The notes beneath the pieces were generated by a model. The model saw only the letters and a list, made by a program, of their open reading frames with translations. It made no database searches and was not told the origin of the DNA. From the NCBI RefSeq assembly GCF_003416895.1, contig NZ_QVIO01000007.1, positions 305,610 through 369,609 on the forward strand: 64,000 nucleotides of DNA, written 5' to 3'. Origin of the DNA: Duganella sp. BJB476. Lineage in GTDB: Bacteria > Pseudomonadota > Gammaproteobacteria > Burkholderiales > Burkholderiaceae_D. Shown here piece by piece: positions 1-8,794 of the stretch. How positions within the stretch are numbered: the first letter of the stretch is position 1; every line of letters begins with the position of its first letter. The position numbers were made by a program, and so were the translations under genes.

Positions 1-359
1 CGCCGGCGCCGGCCCCTGCTCCGGTTGAAAAACCAAAAGCCGCGGCGCCAGCCATCCCTGCCGCCGCCAACGTCACGCCGACGCCTGCCAAGCCGGCGCC
101 TGCCGCCGACAGCGGCGACGACAAATTCATCTACTACCTGCAAGCCGGCGCCTTCCGCGAAGTGGCCGACGCCGAGAGCGCCCGCGCCAAGCTGGCCCTG
201 TTGGGCTTCGAGGCCAACCTCTCCGACCGCGCCACCGACACCGGCGTGCTGCACCGCGTGCGCCTTGGCCCATACAACCAGGTCGAAACGATGAACAAGG
301 TTCGTAGCAAGTTGTCCGAAAACGGCATCGACGTCGCCGTCGTGCGTAATCAGAAATAA
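1..359 (+). CDS. SPOR-domain protein, 3' part only
   Basis: The reading frame is open from the left edge of the window and stops at 359, so the start is missing. The visible 118 residues begin with an Ala/Pro-rich linker (about residues 1-40) and end in a SPOR-like domain with the pattern YYLQAGAF, a central alpha-beta repeat and RLGPYNQ. SPOR domains bind denuded glycan strands at the division septum, and FtsN is the best-known member. A proline/alanine linker before a terminal SPOR domain fits a bitopic division protein of the FtsN/DedD type. The gene lies 25 bases upstream of dsbA. In related bacteria argS usually precedes such a gene, but it is not visible here. Confidence 0.85.
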   Translation, partial: PAPAPAPVEKPKAAAPAIPAAANVTPTPAKPAPAADSGDDKFIYYLQAGAFREVADAESARAKLALLGFEANLSDRATDTGVLHRVRLGPYNQVETMNKVRSKLSENGIDVAVVRNQK

Positions 360-384
360 GCAAAAATAAACCAGGAGTGTCCAG

Positions 385-1056
385 ATGCGATTCATGAAAT
401 ACGTAGTCGGTGCATTGATGTTGAGTGTTGCTGCCCTGTCGTCGGCCTCCCCGGCCGATCCGAAGAACGGCGTCGAATACAAGACGCTGGCGACGCCGCA
501 GGCTGTCGATAGCGGCAAGAAGGTCGAAGTCATCGAGTTCTTCGACTACGCCTGCCCGCATTGCTTCGCTTTCGATCCATCGCTGTCCGCCTGGGTCAAG
601 AAACAGGGCGACGCCATCGTCTTCAAGCGCATGCACATCTCGCGCAGCGGCACCGACCTGCCGCAGCAGAAGCTGTTCTTCACGCTCAGCGCCATGGGCC
701 TGCTGAACGACACCATGCACACCAAGATCTTCACCGAGATGCACGTCAACCACAACCGCATGAACCGCGACGAGATGGCCTTCGACTTCGCCGCCAAGCA
801 GGGCGTGGACCGCCAGAAGTTCATTGAGATCTATCGCGGCCTGGGCGTCGCCGGCAGCGTGCGCCGTTCGACCTCGATGATGGATGCCTACGGCGTCGAT
901 TCGTGGCCGATGATCGCCATCGACGGCAAATACGTCACCTCGCCGACCATGGCCAACGAAGGCACCAAGGCCGCCACCACCGAAGCCGAACTGCACACCG
1001 AAGCCACGCAAGTGATGGACATCCTGGTCGCCAAGGCGAAAGCGGAAAAGAAATAA
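385..1056 (+). CDS. dsbA: Periplasmic thiol:disulfide interchange protein DsbA/DsbL
   Basis: This is a 223-residue exported thioredoxin-fold oxidase that introduces disulfides into periplasmic proteins. A signal peptide covers about residues 1-22. The redox motif C-P-H-C is at residues 57-60, inside the typical FFDYACPHC context. A DsbA-type helical insert follows. The loop that should carry the cis-proline reads S-W-P-M-I-A-I-D-G-K-Y. The residue before the proline is usually Val or Thr, so Trp there is odd and may alter substrate release. A second in-frame ATG lies three codons downstream, but a ribosome site (CCAGGAGTG) precedes the first ATG. The gene sits between a SPOR gene and an SDR gene in what looks like one transcript. 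Confidence 0.93.
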   Translation: MRFMKYVVGALMLSVAALSSASPADPKNGVEYKTLATPQAVDSGKKVEVIEFFDYACPHCFAFDPSLSAWVKKQGDAIVFKRMHISRSGTDLPQQKLFFTLSAMGLLNDTMHTKIFTEMHVNHNRMNRDEMAFDFAAKQGVDRQKFIEIYRGLGVAGSVRRSTSMMDAYGVDSWPMIAIDGKYVTSPTMANEGTKAATTEAELHTEATQVMDILVAKAKAEKK

Positions 1057-1058
1057 AG

Positions 1059-1865
1059 ATGAGCAAACAGGGCGCCGGGCCGGAGCGGGTCTTCATCACC
1101 GGCGCCTCAAGCGGCCTGGGTGCGGCCCTCGCCGCCGAATACGCGGCGCAAGGCGCCATACTGGGCCTGCTGGCCCGCCGCAGCGAAATGCTGGACCAGC
1201 TGATCGCCACCCTCCCCAACCCTGAACGCCACCGCGCCTACGCGGTCGATGTGCGCGACCACGCGGCCATTGCCGCCGCCGCGCAAGCCTTCATGGCGCA
1301 CGCCGGCGGCATCGACGTGGTGATCGCCAACGCCGGCATCTCGGTCGGCACGCTGACCGAGTTCGCCGAAGACATCCCCGTATTCGAAGCCGTCATCGCC
1401 ACCAACGTGGTGGCCACCGCCGCCACGTTCGCGCCGTTCATCCCGGTGATGAAAGCGCAGCTGAAAACACAAAACCGGCCGGCGCGGCTGGTCGGCATCG
1501 GCAGCGTGGCCGGCATCCGCGGCCTGCCCGGCGCCGAGGCGTACAGCGCCTCCAAGGCGGCCGTGATCAGCTACTGCGAATCGCTGCGGCTGGAGATGAA
1601 GCCCTACGGCATCCGCGTCGTCACCCTCTGCCCCGGCTACATCGACACGCCGATGACGCAGGTGAATCCCTACCCGATGCCGTTCCTGATGGCGCCCGCA
1701 AAATTCGCCGCCAAGGCCGCGCGCACCATCGCCGCCGGCAGCAGCTACAAGGTGATCCCGTGGCAGATGGGCGTCGTCGCCAAGCTGCTGCGCATGCTGC
1801 CGAATCCACTGTACGACCTGGCCTTTGCCAATGCGCCGCACAAACCACGCAAGGCCGCATCATGA
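1059..1865 (+). CDS. Short-chain dehydrogenase/reductase (SDR) family oxidoreductase
   Basis: A 268-residue classical SDR. The NAD(P)-binding TGASSGLG motif is at residues 14-21, followed by the NAG motif (VIANAG) and the catalytic Ser and YSASK signature in the second half. The start ATG lies two bases after the dsbA stop. Upstream in-frame codons exist inside dsbA but are not needed. The gene ends in a four-base ATGA overlap with birA, so it is translationally coupled. Substrate is unknown. The family includes acyl and sugar reductases, and nothing in the neighbourhood fixes the role. A hydrophobic C-terminal segment (around WQMGVVAKLLRMLP) suggests possible membrane association. Confidence 0.88.
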   Translation: MSKQGAGPERVFITGASSGLGAALAAEYAAQGAILGLLARRSEMLDQLIATLPNPERHRAYAVDVRDHAAIAAAAQAFMAHAGGIDVVIANAGISVGTLTEFAEDIPVFEAVIATNVVATAATFAPFIPVMKAQLKTQNRPARLVGIGSVAGIRGLPGAEAYSASKAAVISYCESLRLEMKPYGIRVVTLCPGYIDTPMTQVNPYPMPFLMAPAKFAAKAARTIAAGSSYKVIPWQMGVVAKLLRMLPNPLYDLAFANAPHKPRKAAS

Positions 1866-2662
1866 GCACACTCACCGCCGACGCCATCCGCGTCCACTGC
1901 GCCACCAGCGCCTCGCATGTGGCGATAGAAACCGTCGCCGAAACCGGCTCCACCAACGCCGACCTGCTGGCCCGCATCGACACGCTGGCCGGTCCCGTGC
2001 TGCGCATCGCCGGCAACCAGACGGCGGGACGCGGCCGCGCCGGCCGCAGCTGGTTGTCCGCGCCCGGCGCCGCGCTGATGTTCTCGCTGGCCTGGCGCTT
2101 CAAGGGGCCGCTGCACAGGATGTCCGGCCTGCCGATGGCGGTCGGCGTCGCGCTGGCCGAGACCATCGCCTCGCTGGGCGTGCCGGTGCAGATCAAGTGG
2201 CCCAACGACCTGCTGCGCGACGGTAAAAAACTGGCCGGCATCCTGGTCGAAACCCAAACCTGCCGCCACGACAACGCCATCTGGGCCGTAATCGGCGTCG
2301 GCATCAACCTGCTCATGCCGGACGAGCTGGAAGCGCAGATCGGCCGCGAAGTGGCCGCCGCGCCGTGGCTGGCCAAGATGGACCGCAACCAGCTGATGGC
2401 CGCGCTGCTCAGCCGCCTGGCCGCCGTGCTGGCCGAATTCGACGACACCGGCTTCGCCCCCTTCGCCGAGCGCTGGAACCTGCTGCATGCGTGGCAGGGC
2501 CAGGAAGTGGTCATCCTCGACCAGGGCAAAGTGCTGCAACAAGGCCGCGCCGCCGGCGTCGACGCCATCGGCCGCCTGATGCTCGACACGGAACAGGGCC
2601 GCGCCGAAGTGCTGTCCGGCGACGTCTCGCTGCGTTTATCTACCTCTATCGGACTATCATGA
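1862..2662 (+). CDS. birA: Biotin--[acetyl-CoA-carboxylase] ligase, catalytic domain only
   Basis: A 266-residue biotin protein ligase that activates biotin with ATP and attaches it to the carboxyl carrier protein. The biotinyl-AMP loop is seen as QTAGRGRAGRSW, and the substrate-binding motif as KWPNDLL with GKKLAGILVE. The protein starts almost directly with the catalytic fold (ETGSTNADL), so it lacks the N-terminal helix-turn-helix of the bifunctional E. coli BirA and should not act as a repressor. The start was chosen at the ATG overlapping the SDR stop. It overlaps coaX by four bases downstream, an arrangement (birA-coaX) common in betaproteobacteria. Confidence 0.93.
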   Translation: MSTLTADAIRVHCATSASHVAIETVAETGSTNADLLARIDTLAGPVLRIAGNQTAGRGRAGRSWLSAPGAALMFSLAWRFKGPLHRMSGLPMAVGVALAETIASLGVPVQIKWPNDLLRDGKKLAGILVETQTCRHDNAIWAVIGVGINLLMPDELEAQIGREVAAAPWLAKMDRNQLMAALLSRLAAVLAEFDDTGFAPFAERWNLLHAWQGQEVVILDQGKVLQQGRAAGVDAIGRLMLDTEQGRAEVLSGDVSLRLSTSIGLS

Positions 2663-3426
2663 TTCTACTGATCGACGCCGGCAACACCCGCGTCAAATGG
2701 GCATTGGCCGAACCGGGCACGGAACTGGGCGCATGGATCGCCCACGGCGCCGTCATGCACGCCGACCTGCAGCATCTGGAACTGCACCTGAGCGAAGCGG
2801 TGGGCGACCGCGGCGTCAACCGCATCCTGATCGCCAACGTGGCCGGCGGCGCGCTGCGCGTGCAGCTGGAGTACGTGCTGCAACGAACCTTCCCGGCGAT
2901 GATCCTGCCGCAGCAGGCGATCGAATGGTTTGCCTCGCTGCCGGCGCTGGCCGGCGTGACCAACGGCTACCGCAATCCGGCGCAGCTGGGCTGCGACCGT
3001 TTCGCCGCCGCCATCGCCGGCCATGCGCTGGCGGCCGGGCGCGAAGTCATCGTCGCCAACTGCGGCACCGCCACCACCATCGACGCCATCACGGCCGACG
3101 GCATGTTCCTGGGCGGGATGATCCTGCCGGGACTGGGCCTGATGGCCAGTTCGCTGGCACGCAACACGGCGCAGTTGCCGCAAATTGCGCAAGACGGTAA
3201 GCTGCCGGACGGATTCGCCGACAATACCGACGACGCCATCCTGAGCGGCTGCCTGGCCGCGCAGAGCGGCGCCATCGAGCACGCGTACGCGCGGCATGGC
3301 GCGGCCGAGTGCATCATCTCCGGCGGCGCGGCGCCGTATATCGCGCCGATGCTGAAGGTGCCGTACCGTATCGTAGAGAATATCGTGTTAATCGGTTTGC
3401 ATGCTGCCGCCGGCAGCGCCGACTAA
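2659..3426 (+). CDS. coaX: Type III pantothenate kinase
   Basis: A 255-residue CoaX that phosphorylates pantothenate, the first step of coenzyme A synthesis. The N-terminal phosphate-binding motif is DAGNTRVKWA (residues 5-14), a pattern of the ASKHA fold. The second phosphate motif is the CGTATTIDAI segment near the middle, and GGAAPYI lies near the C-terminus. Type III enzymes need a monovalent cation and are not feedback-inhibited by CoA. The start overlaps the birA stop (ATGA), so the two cofactor genes are co-translated. The protein has the family's usual length. Confidence 0.95.
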   Translation: MILLIDAGNTRVKWALAEPGTELGAWIAHGAVMHADLQHLELHLSEAVGDRGVNRILIANVAGGALRVQLEYVLQRTFPAMILPQQAIEWFASLPALAGVTNGYRNPAQLGCDRFAAAIAGHALAAGREVIVANCGTATTIDAITADGMFLGGMILPGLGLMASSLARNTAQLPQIAQDGKLPDGFADNTDDAILSGCLAAQSGAIEHAYARHGAAECIISGGAAPYIAPMLKVPYRIVENIVLIGLHAAAGSAD

Positions 3427-3444
3427 GGTTGCAAGGGAAGCTCC

Positions 3445-4137
3445 GTGCTGAAATTTATTTTCTGGTCGCTGGTCGCCATCAATGCCGCGCTGTTCGCGTA
3501 CGGCAAAGGTTATCTCGGCCATTTCAGCGGCAACGAGCGCGAACCGGAGCGCCTGCTCAATCAACTCAACGCCGATAAACTGGCGATCGTCTCTGCCGAC
3601 AAGGCCAACGATGCCTCGGCCGCGACCGCCGCGGCGGCCAGCGCCGCCGCCAGCGCCAAGCCGGCGCCGGAAGTGCTGGCCTGCGTGGAAATCGGCAGCT
3701 TCGTGCTGGCCGACGCGCGCCGCTTCGAAACCCAACTGGCGCCGCTGAACCTGGGCGACCGCCAGTCGCGCCACAACCTGCCGGGCAACGAGGTATCGAG
3801 CTATATCGTTTATATGCCGCCGCAGGGCAGCAAGGAAGGCGCCGACAAGAAGGCCGGCGAACTGCGCGCGCTGGGCGTGACCAACTACTTCATCATGAAC
3901 GACAACTCGCCGCTGCGCTGGGGGATTTCACTGGGCGTGTTCAAGACCGAAAGCGCGGCGCAAAATCAGCTGGCCATCCTGATGAAGCAAGGCGTGCGCA
4001 CCGCGCGCGTGGCACCGCGCATGAGCGGCAGCAAGCTGTTGGCCTTCCAGTTCCGCGATGTGGATACGGAGCTCAAGGCCAAGCTGGAGCAGTTCCGCAC
4101 CGGCTACCCGAACGCGGAAAGCCACGCCTGCAAGTAA
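3445..4137 (+). CDS. Membrane-anchored SPOR-domain protein
   Basis: A 230-residue protein that starts with GTG after the sequence AAGGGAAG. One N-terminal membrane helix is visible (about residues 3-18, FIFWSLVAINAALFAYG), followed by an Ala-rich linker and a C-terminal SPOR-like half with the motif RWGISLGVF. This is the architecture of a bitopic inner-membrane protein with a periplasmic peptidoglycan-binding domain. Its partner is unknown. It is the second SPOR protein within 4 kb, following coaX as the last gene of this cluster. Confidence 0.82.
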   Translation: MLKFIFWSLVAINAALFAYGKGYLGHFSGNEREPERLLNQLNADKLAIVSADKANDASAATAAAASAAASAKPAPEVLACVEIGSFVLADARRFETQLAPLNLGDRQSRHNLPGNEVSSYIVYMPPQGSKEGADKKAGELRALGVTNYFIMNDNSPLRWGISLGVFKTESAAQNQLAILMKQGVRTARVAPRMSGSKLLAFQFRDVDTELKAKLEQFRTGYPNAESHACK

Positions 4138-4224
4138 TAAGTCCAGCACGGTTATATTTGGTGAAGATTGCGCTGAAATGAAATGTTATTATCGGCAACA
4201 TTATCTTTTATTAATCACACCATC

Positions 4225-6462
4225 ATGCTGCAGGTCCGCGATCACCGCATTCTGTCGTTAATCATTCTCGCCTTCCTGTCGGCATGCGGCGGAGGCTCCG
4301 GCAGCACCGCAGCCCCCCCGGTGTCGACGCCATCGACTGTCGATCCAACGACGCCGGTGACGCCACCGGTGATACCGCCCGTGACACAGCCCCCCGTGAT
4401 ACCGCCGGTGACGCCGCCGGTGACGCCTCCAGTGACACCGCCGCTGACGCCGTCGCCAAATACATTGAGTCTGCTGGCCGGCGACATCGGCGGACCAGGC
4501 AGCAGTGACGGCACGGGCGCCGCCGCGCGCTTCGACCAGCCTTACGACGTCGCCGTGGACAACGCCGGCAACGCCTACGTGGCCGACTCCGAGAACAGCA
4601 CCATTCGTAAGATTTCTGCGGCCGGCGTCGTCACGACGCTGGCCGGCGCTCCGCATGTCATCGGCACCACCGATGGCACCGGCGCCGCCGCCAACTTCAA
4701 CAAGCCGCACGGCGTCGCGGTCGACACCAACGGCAATGTGTACGTGGCCGACACCCACAACTACACCATCCGGAAAGTCTCCCCGTCGGGAGTCGTCACG
4801 ACCCTGGCCGGCGCGCCTCAGGTGGATGGCCGGGACATCATCGTCACGCTCGACGGCCCGGCCGCCACCGCCAAATTCGACCAGTCGGAAGGGCTGGCCA
4901 TTGAGGCAAATGGCAACGTCTACGTCGCCGACGGCCATCGTATCCGCAAGATCAGCGGCGGGATGGTCAGCACCCTGACCGGTGCAGCCGCCCCCGACTG
5001 CACCTTCGACCGCGGCACCCTGCAGATGCGTTGCAAGGCCGTCGACGGCAACGCGGCGCAGGCACTGTTCGCCAGGGCGTCGGGCATGGCGGTGGGCGCC
5101 GGCGGCGTGCTGTATGTCGCCGACCTGTACAGCGTGCGCAAGGTGACGCCGGACGGCACGGTCTCCACGGTGTCCGGACAGTTGAACACCGGCGGCAACG
5201 CCGACGGCGTCGGCGCCGCAGCGCAATTTGCCGGCGTCCGCGACATCGTGTTCGACCGCGACGGCAACCTGATCGTCATCGATCAGGGCAACGCGATCCG
5301 CAAGGTGACGCTGGCCGGCGTGGTCACCACCATCGTTGGAATCAACACGCAGTTCAATCGCCTGGGAGGCCTGTCCACCGATGCCAACGGCAACGTGTTC
5401 GTGGCCGACACCGCTGCCCATGCCATCCTCAAAATCTCCGCTGCCGGCGCGATCAGCACGGTGGCAGGCGCACCGACATTGACCGGCAGCGCCGACGGCG
5501 TTCGCGAGGCGGCGCGCTTCAACGCCGCCACCAGGCTGGCCGTCGACACCGCTGGCAACACCTACGTGGCCGACCAGGGCAACGGCTTGATCCGCAAGAT
5601 CACGGTGGCCGGCGTGGTATCCACGCTGGCCGGCAGGACCGAGGGGGTCGCCGTGCCGGTGGATGGGCTGGGCGGCGCGGCCAAGTTCGCGTTGCCGCAG
5701 GCCATGGCGGTGGACAAGGCCGGCAATGTCTACGTCGGCGACCGCAACACGGTGCGCAAGATTACACCGGCCGGCCAGGTCACCACGGTGGCCGGCTCCT
5801 GGCAGGGCGGGAACAGCATCGACGGCGTCGGCACGGCGGCGAGTTTTGACAGCATCACCGGCCTGGCGTTCGACGCCAGCGGCAATTTGCTGATCGCGGA
5901 CGCTTACAGCATCCGCCGGATGACGCCGGATGGCACGGTCACTACCCTGGTCGGCCGGCTCTCCACGCCAGGCGCGGCGGATGGGTCGCCCTCAACGGCC
6001 CGCTTTGGCGCGCTGGCCGGCCTGGCCATCGATGCCGCCGGCAATCTGTATGTGGCGGACGCCGGCAACAACGCGATCCGCAAGATCACGCCGGACGGCA
6101 CGGTATCCACCGTCGCCGGCAAGCTGGGCGTCGCCGGCACCACCGACGGCACCGGCGCCGGCGCACTGTTCTCCAAGCTGGCCGATATCGCGGTCGACGC
6201 CACGGGCACGGTCTACGTGGCCGAAAGCGAAACCTACGACACGATTTTGTATGCGCAGCACACCGGCCGCGCCGCCATCCGCAAGCTGACCGCAGCCGGC
6301 GTCGTCACCACGTTGGTCGGCGGCAGCGGGGAGTTCGAGGTCAAGCTGGGCAAACTTCCGGCCAGCCTTGCCGGCATTCACGGCATCACCGCCGCCGCGC
6401 CGGGGGTACTGTACGTCACCTCCGCCCAGGGCGTACTGAAAGTGGAGACATCCCAGCCGTGA
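4225..6462 (+). CDS. NHL-repeat (six-bladed propeller-like) lipoprotein
   Basis: The chosen ATG gives 745 residues. An ATG 42 bases upstream is also in frame but would put extra residues before the signal sequence. The N-terminus is a lipoprotein signal ending in LIILAFLSAC, with the lipidated Cys about 17 residues in. A Pro/Val/Thr linker of repeated P-P-V-T-P units follows (about residues 35-75). The rest is at least ten NHL-type repeats with the recurring pattern D-x-x-G-N-x-Y-V-A-D-x-x-x-x-x-I-R-K-I-T and V-x-T-L-A-G. NHL propellers bind proteins, carbohydrates or nucleic acids. No catalytic residues are visible. It is probably a surface or periplasmic binding protein. Confidence 0.85.
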   Translation: MLQVRDHRILSLIILAFLSACGGGSGSTAAPPVSTPSTVDPTTPVTPPVIPPVTQPPVIPPVTPPVTPPVTPPLTPSPNTLSLLAGDIGGPGSSDGTGAAARFDQPYDVAVDNAGNAYVADSENSTIRKISAAGVVTTLAGAPHVIGTTDGTGAAANFNKPHGVAVDTNGNVYVADTHNYTIRKVSPSGVVTTLAGAPQVDGRDIIVTLDGPAATAKFDQSEGLAIEANGNVYVADGHRIRKISGGMVSTLTGAAAPDCTFDRGTLQMRCKAVDGNAAQALFARASGMAVGAGGVLYVADLYSVRKVTPDGTVSTVSGQLNTGGNADGVGAAAQFAGVRDIVFDRDGNLIVIDQGNAIRKVTLAGVVTTIVGINTQFNRLGGLSTDANGNVFVADTAAHAILKISAAGAISTVAGAPTLTGSADGVREAARFNAATRLAVDTAGNTYVADQGNGLIRKITVAGVVSTLAGRTEGVAVPVDGLGGAAKFALPQAMAVDKAGNVYVGDRNTVRKITPAGQVTTVAGSWQGGNSIDGVGTAASFDSITGLAFDASGNLLIADAYSIRRMTPDGTVTTLVGRLSTPGAADGSPSTARFGALAGLAIDAAGNLYVADAGNNAIRKITPDGTVSTVAGKLGVAGTTDGTGAGALFSKLADIAVDATGTVYVAESETYDTILYAQHTGRAAIRKLTAAGVVTTLVGGSGEFEVKLGKLPASLAGIHGITAAAPGVLYVTSAQGVLKVETSQP

Positions 6463-6502
6463 GGTGGCAAACTATCGGCTGATCGCTCACATTCCTTTTA
6501 AT

Positions 6503-7633
6503 ATGGAACAATTCATCGTCCTGATCTTCCCGGTGTTCTTTCTGCTGATCGTGGCGGAATTTGCCTACGGATGGGTGAAACAGCGCAACACCTACCGCCT
6601 CAACGACGCCTTGAGCAGCCTGAGCCAAGGCTTGATCAGCCAACTGGTGGCGGTGCTCACGCAGCTGTTCCAGATCGGCCTGTACACCTGGGTGTTCGGC
6701 AAGGTCCACCTGGTGTCGCTGGCGGACTTCTGGTCCTCCTGGTATGGTTGGGTCGCTGCCGTCGTGCTGTTTGATTTCTGCGATTACTGGCTGCACCGCA
6801 TGGGCCACGAATGCGCTGTGATGTGGGCCGCTCACCAGGTGCATCATCAAAGCCAGGACTTCAACTTCTCCACCGCGCTGCGCCAGGAGAGTTCCGTGAT
6901 CTTCATCGGCTGGATCTTTTACCTGCCGATGGCCTTGCTGGGCGTGCAGCCGGAACAGTTCGCCGTGGCGGGCTTGATCGTGCTGCTGTACCAGTTCTGG
7001 ATACATACCGAGCACATCGGCAAGCTGGGCTGGTTCGACCGGGTATTTTCTTCGCCGTCCAACCATCGCGTGCACCACGCCGTCAACGATCAGTACCTGG
7101 ACAAGAACTACGGCGGCATGCTGGTCGTCTGGGACCGGATGTTCGGCACCTTCGCCGAGGAGCGGGAGCCTTGCGTGTACGGCACGCGCAGCCCGTTGAA
7201 CAGTTGGGATCCTGCCTGGGCCATCGTGTCGGAATACTGGGTCTTGCTCAACTTGTCGCGGCAAGCGGGGCGCTGGTCCGACAAGGTGAAAATCTGGCTG
7301 AAACCTCCGGGCTGGCGCCCCGCCAATCTGGCCTCACCAGGCCAGCCGTTCGACCTGGAAGCCGCCCGCTCAAGCTACGATCCGCCGCTGACCGGTCGCA
7401 ACCAATACCTGGCGCTGGCGCAGTTCGGCCTTTGCGTGACGGCCGCCGCCGCGTGCCTGTGGCATTCGGCGATGCTCTCTTACGCCCGCTCCGCGTTGGC
7501 GATTACGGCGGCGATGGGAGGCTTCTGGGCGCTGGGCGCATACATGCAGGGACGCTTGTCGGCCGCCTACATGTTTGCCATCGACCTGGTCGAAGTCGTG
7601 ACAACGGCTGCGGTATTGTGGCCGGTCTTTTGA
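6503..7633 (+). CDS. Sterol desaturase / fatty acid hydroxylase family membrane protein
   Basis: A 376-residue integral membrane protein with the diiron histidine clusters of the fatty acid hydroxylase superfamily: HRMGH (near residue 98), HQVHH (near residue 112) and NHRVHH in the C-terminal half of the domain. Several hydrophobic helices surround them, and three more hydrophobic segments lie at the C-terminus. The superfamily hydroxylates or desaturates lipids, carotenoids or sterol-like molecules at the membrane surface with O2. The substrate here is unknown. A GTG start at 6464 directly behind the NHL gene is also possible. The ATG at 6503 fits the first membrane helix better. Confidence 0.87.
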   Translation: MEQFIVLIFPVFFLLIVAEFAYGWVKQRNTYRLNDALSSLSQGLISQLVAVLTQLFQIGLYTWVFGKVHLVSLADFWSSWYGWVAAVVLFDFCDYWLHRMGHECAVMWAAHQVHHQSQDFNFSTALRQESSVIFIGWIFYLPMALLGVQPEQFAVAGLIVLLYQFWIHTEHIGKLGWFDRVFSSPSNHRVHHAVNDQYLDKNYGGMLVVWDRMFGTFAEEREPCVYGTRSPLNSWDPAWAIVSEYWVLLNLSRQAGRWSDKVKIWLKPPGWRPANLASPGQPFDLEAARSSYDPPLTGRNQYLALAQFGLCVTAAAACLWHSAMLSYARSALAITAAMGGFWALGAYMQGRLSAAYMFAIDLVEVVTTAAVLWPVF

Positions 7634-7638
7634 CCGGA

Positions 7639-8784
7639 TCAGCGCTGGACGACGATAGGCTTGAGATTTAATGATGAAGGCAAGCCTTGCGCCGCCTGGA
7701 TCGCTTCCTGTCGGGTGGCGAACGGGCCGGTGAACAAACGGTGCACGGAACCGCCCTGCACCACTTCCAATCCGTTCAGGCCTTTGCCCGACAGCTTGTT
7801 GCGCACCACTTCCGCATTCTCGGCGCGCGAATAGGCGCCCAGTTGCAGGTAGAAGCTCCCCTTGGCGGTGGTGGCCGCCAGCGCTTCGGCGTCGGCCGGT
7901 GCGCGGTCGGTCAGCATCAGCGCTTCCGCGTCGGAAGATGACGCACCTGGCATGGCTTTCGGCGCCAGCACCAGCGGCTCGCTCAGCGTTGCCGATGGCG
8001 TCAGCAACAGCGGACCGCCGCCACCCAAGCCGCCCGAAGACGCCTTCCGTGACGAAGACTGCGACTGCAAGCGCGGCGCCACCGTTCCCGAAACCCCGGC
8101 GCGCGTGGCCAGCATGCGGTCCACCTCATCCGGCAGGATGCGTTCGATCTGGAGTTCGTGGCTGCCCTTGCCCAGCAAGCCCAATTTGAGCGCCGCCGTG
8201 TACGACACGTCGATGGCGCGGTTGGCATGGAACGGTCCACGGTCGTTGATGCGCACGATGACCACCGCGCCGCTCACCAGATTGGTCAGGCGCGCGTAGG
8301 ATGGAATCGGCAGCGTCGGATGCGCGGCCGTCATCTTGTACATGTCGTAGATCTCGCCGGACGAAGTGCGCTGGCCATGGAACTTCTTGCCGTACCAGCT
8401 GCCGACGCCGATCTGCGTGAACGGCTGGTTGCCGGTGATCGGCGTGTAGGTCTTGCCGAAGACGACGTAGGGACGGTTGGAGTACGGCAGCAGCGGATCG
8501 TTGCGCACATCGGCGTCCGGCACGTCGGCCAGGTTGGCCGGCGGCGCGTCGCCGGGGCCGTCGTCCTGATAGTAGCCGCCACGGCCCGAATTCGCCGGCG
8601 GCAGCACCGGCAGGCTGGTATCCGGCTTGCCGCTGGACGGCGCCTTGATGACCGGGCCGGAAGTACGGGGCGCCTTGGGCGTGGTGGTGGTATCGGTCAC
8701 TGTCGGCGCAGTGCCGCAGCCGACCAGCGCCAGCAAGGCCAGCCCGGTGCAGACATTCAAAATACGGCTACGGTTCATACGCAT
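7639..8784 (-). CDS. rlpA: Septal ring lytic transglycosylase / RlpA family lipoprotein
   Basis: A 381-residue lipoprotein. The signal sequence ends in the lipobox ALVGC. A Pro/Thr-rich linker follows, then a double-psi beta-barrel with the RlpA signature (GSWYGKKFHG, TSSGEIYD, NDRGPF and the ANRAIDVS strand), and a C-terminal SPOR domain (FYLQLGAYSRAENAE). RlpA cleaves peptidoglycan that has lost its stem peptides, acting at the septum or sidewall. The open frame runs on upstream into mrdA in another frame. The ATG at 8784 was chosen because it lies ten bases after the mrdA stop and starts the signal peptide. It is the last gene of the mre/mrd operon. Confidence 0.93.
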   Translation of the reverse strand: MRMNRSRILNVCTGLALLALVGCGTAPTVTDTTTTPKAPRTSGPVIKAPSSGKPDTSLPVLPPANSGRGGYYQDDGPGDAPPANLADVPDADVRNDPLLPYSNRPYVVFGKTYTPITGNQPFTQIGVGSWYGKKFHGQRTSSGEIYDMYKMTAAHPTLPIPSYARLTNLVSGAVVIVRINDRGPFHANRAIDVSYTAALKLGLLGKGSHELQIERILPDEVDRMLATRAGVSGTVAPRLQSQSSSRKASSGGLGGGGPLLLTPSATLSEPLVLAPKAMPGASSSDAEALMLTDRAPADAEALAATTAKGSFYLQLGAYSRAENAEVVRNKLSGKGLNGLEVVQGGSVHRLFTGPFATRQEAIQAAQGLPSSLNLKPIVVQR

Positions 8785-8794
8785 CACTTCTTCC

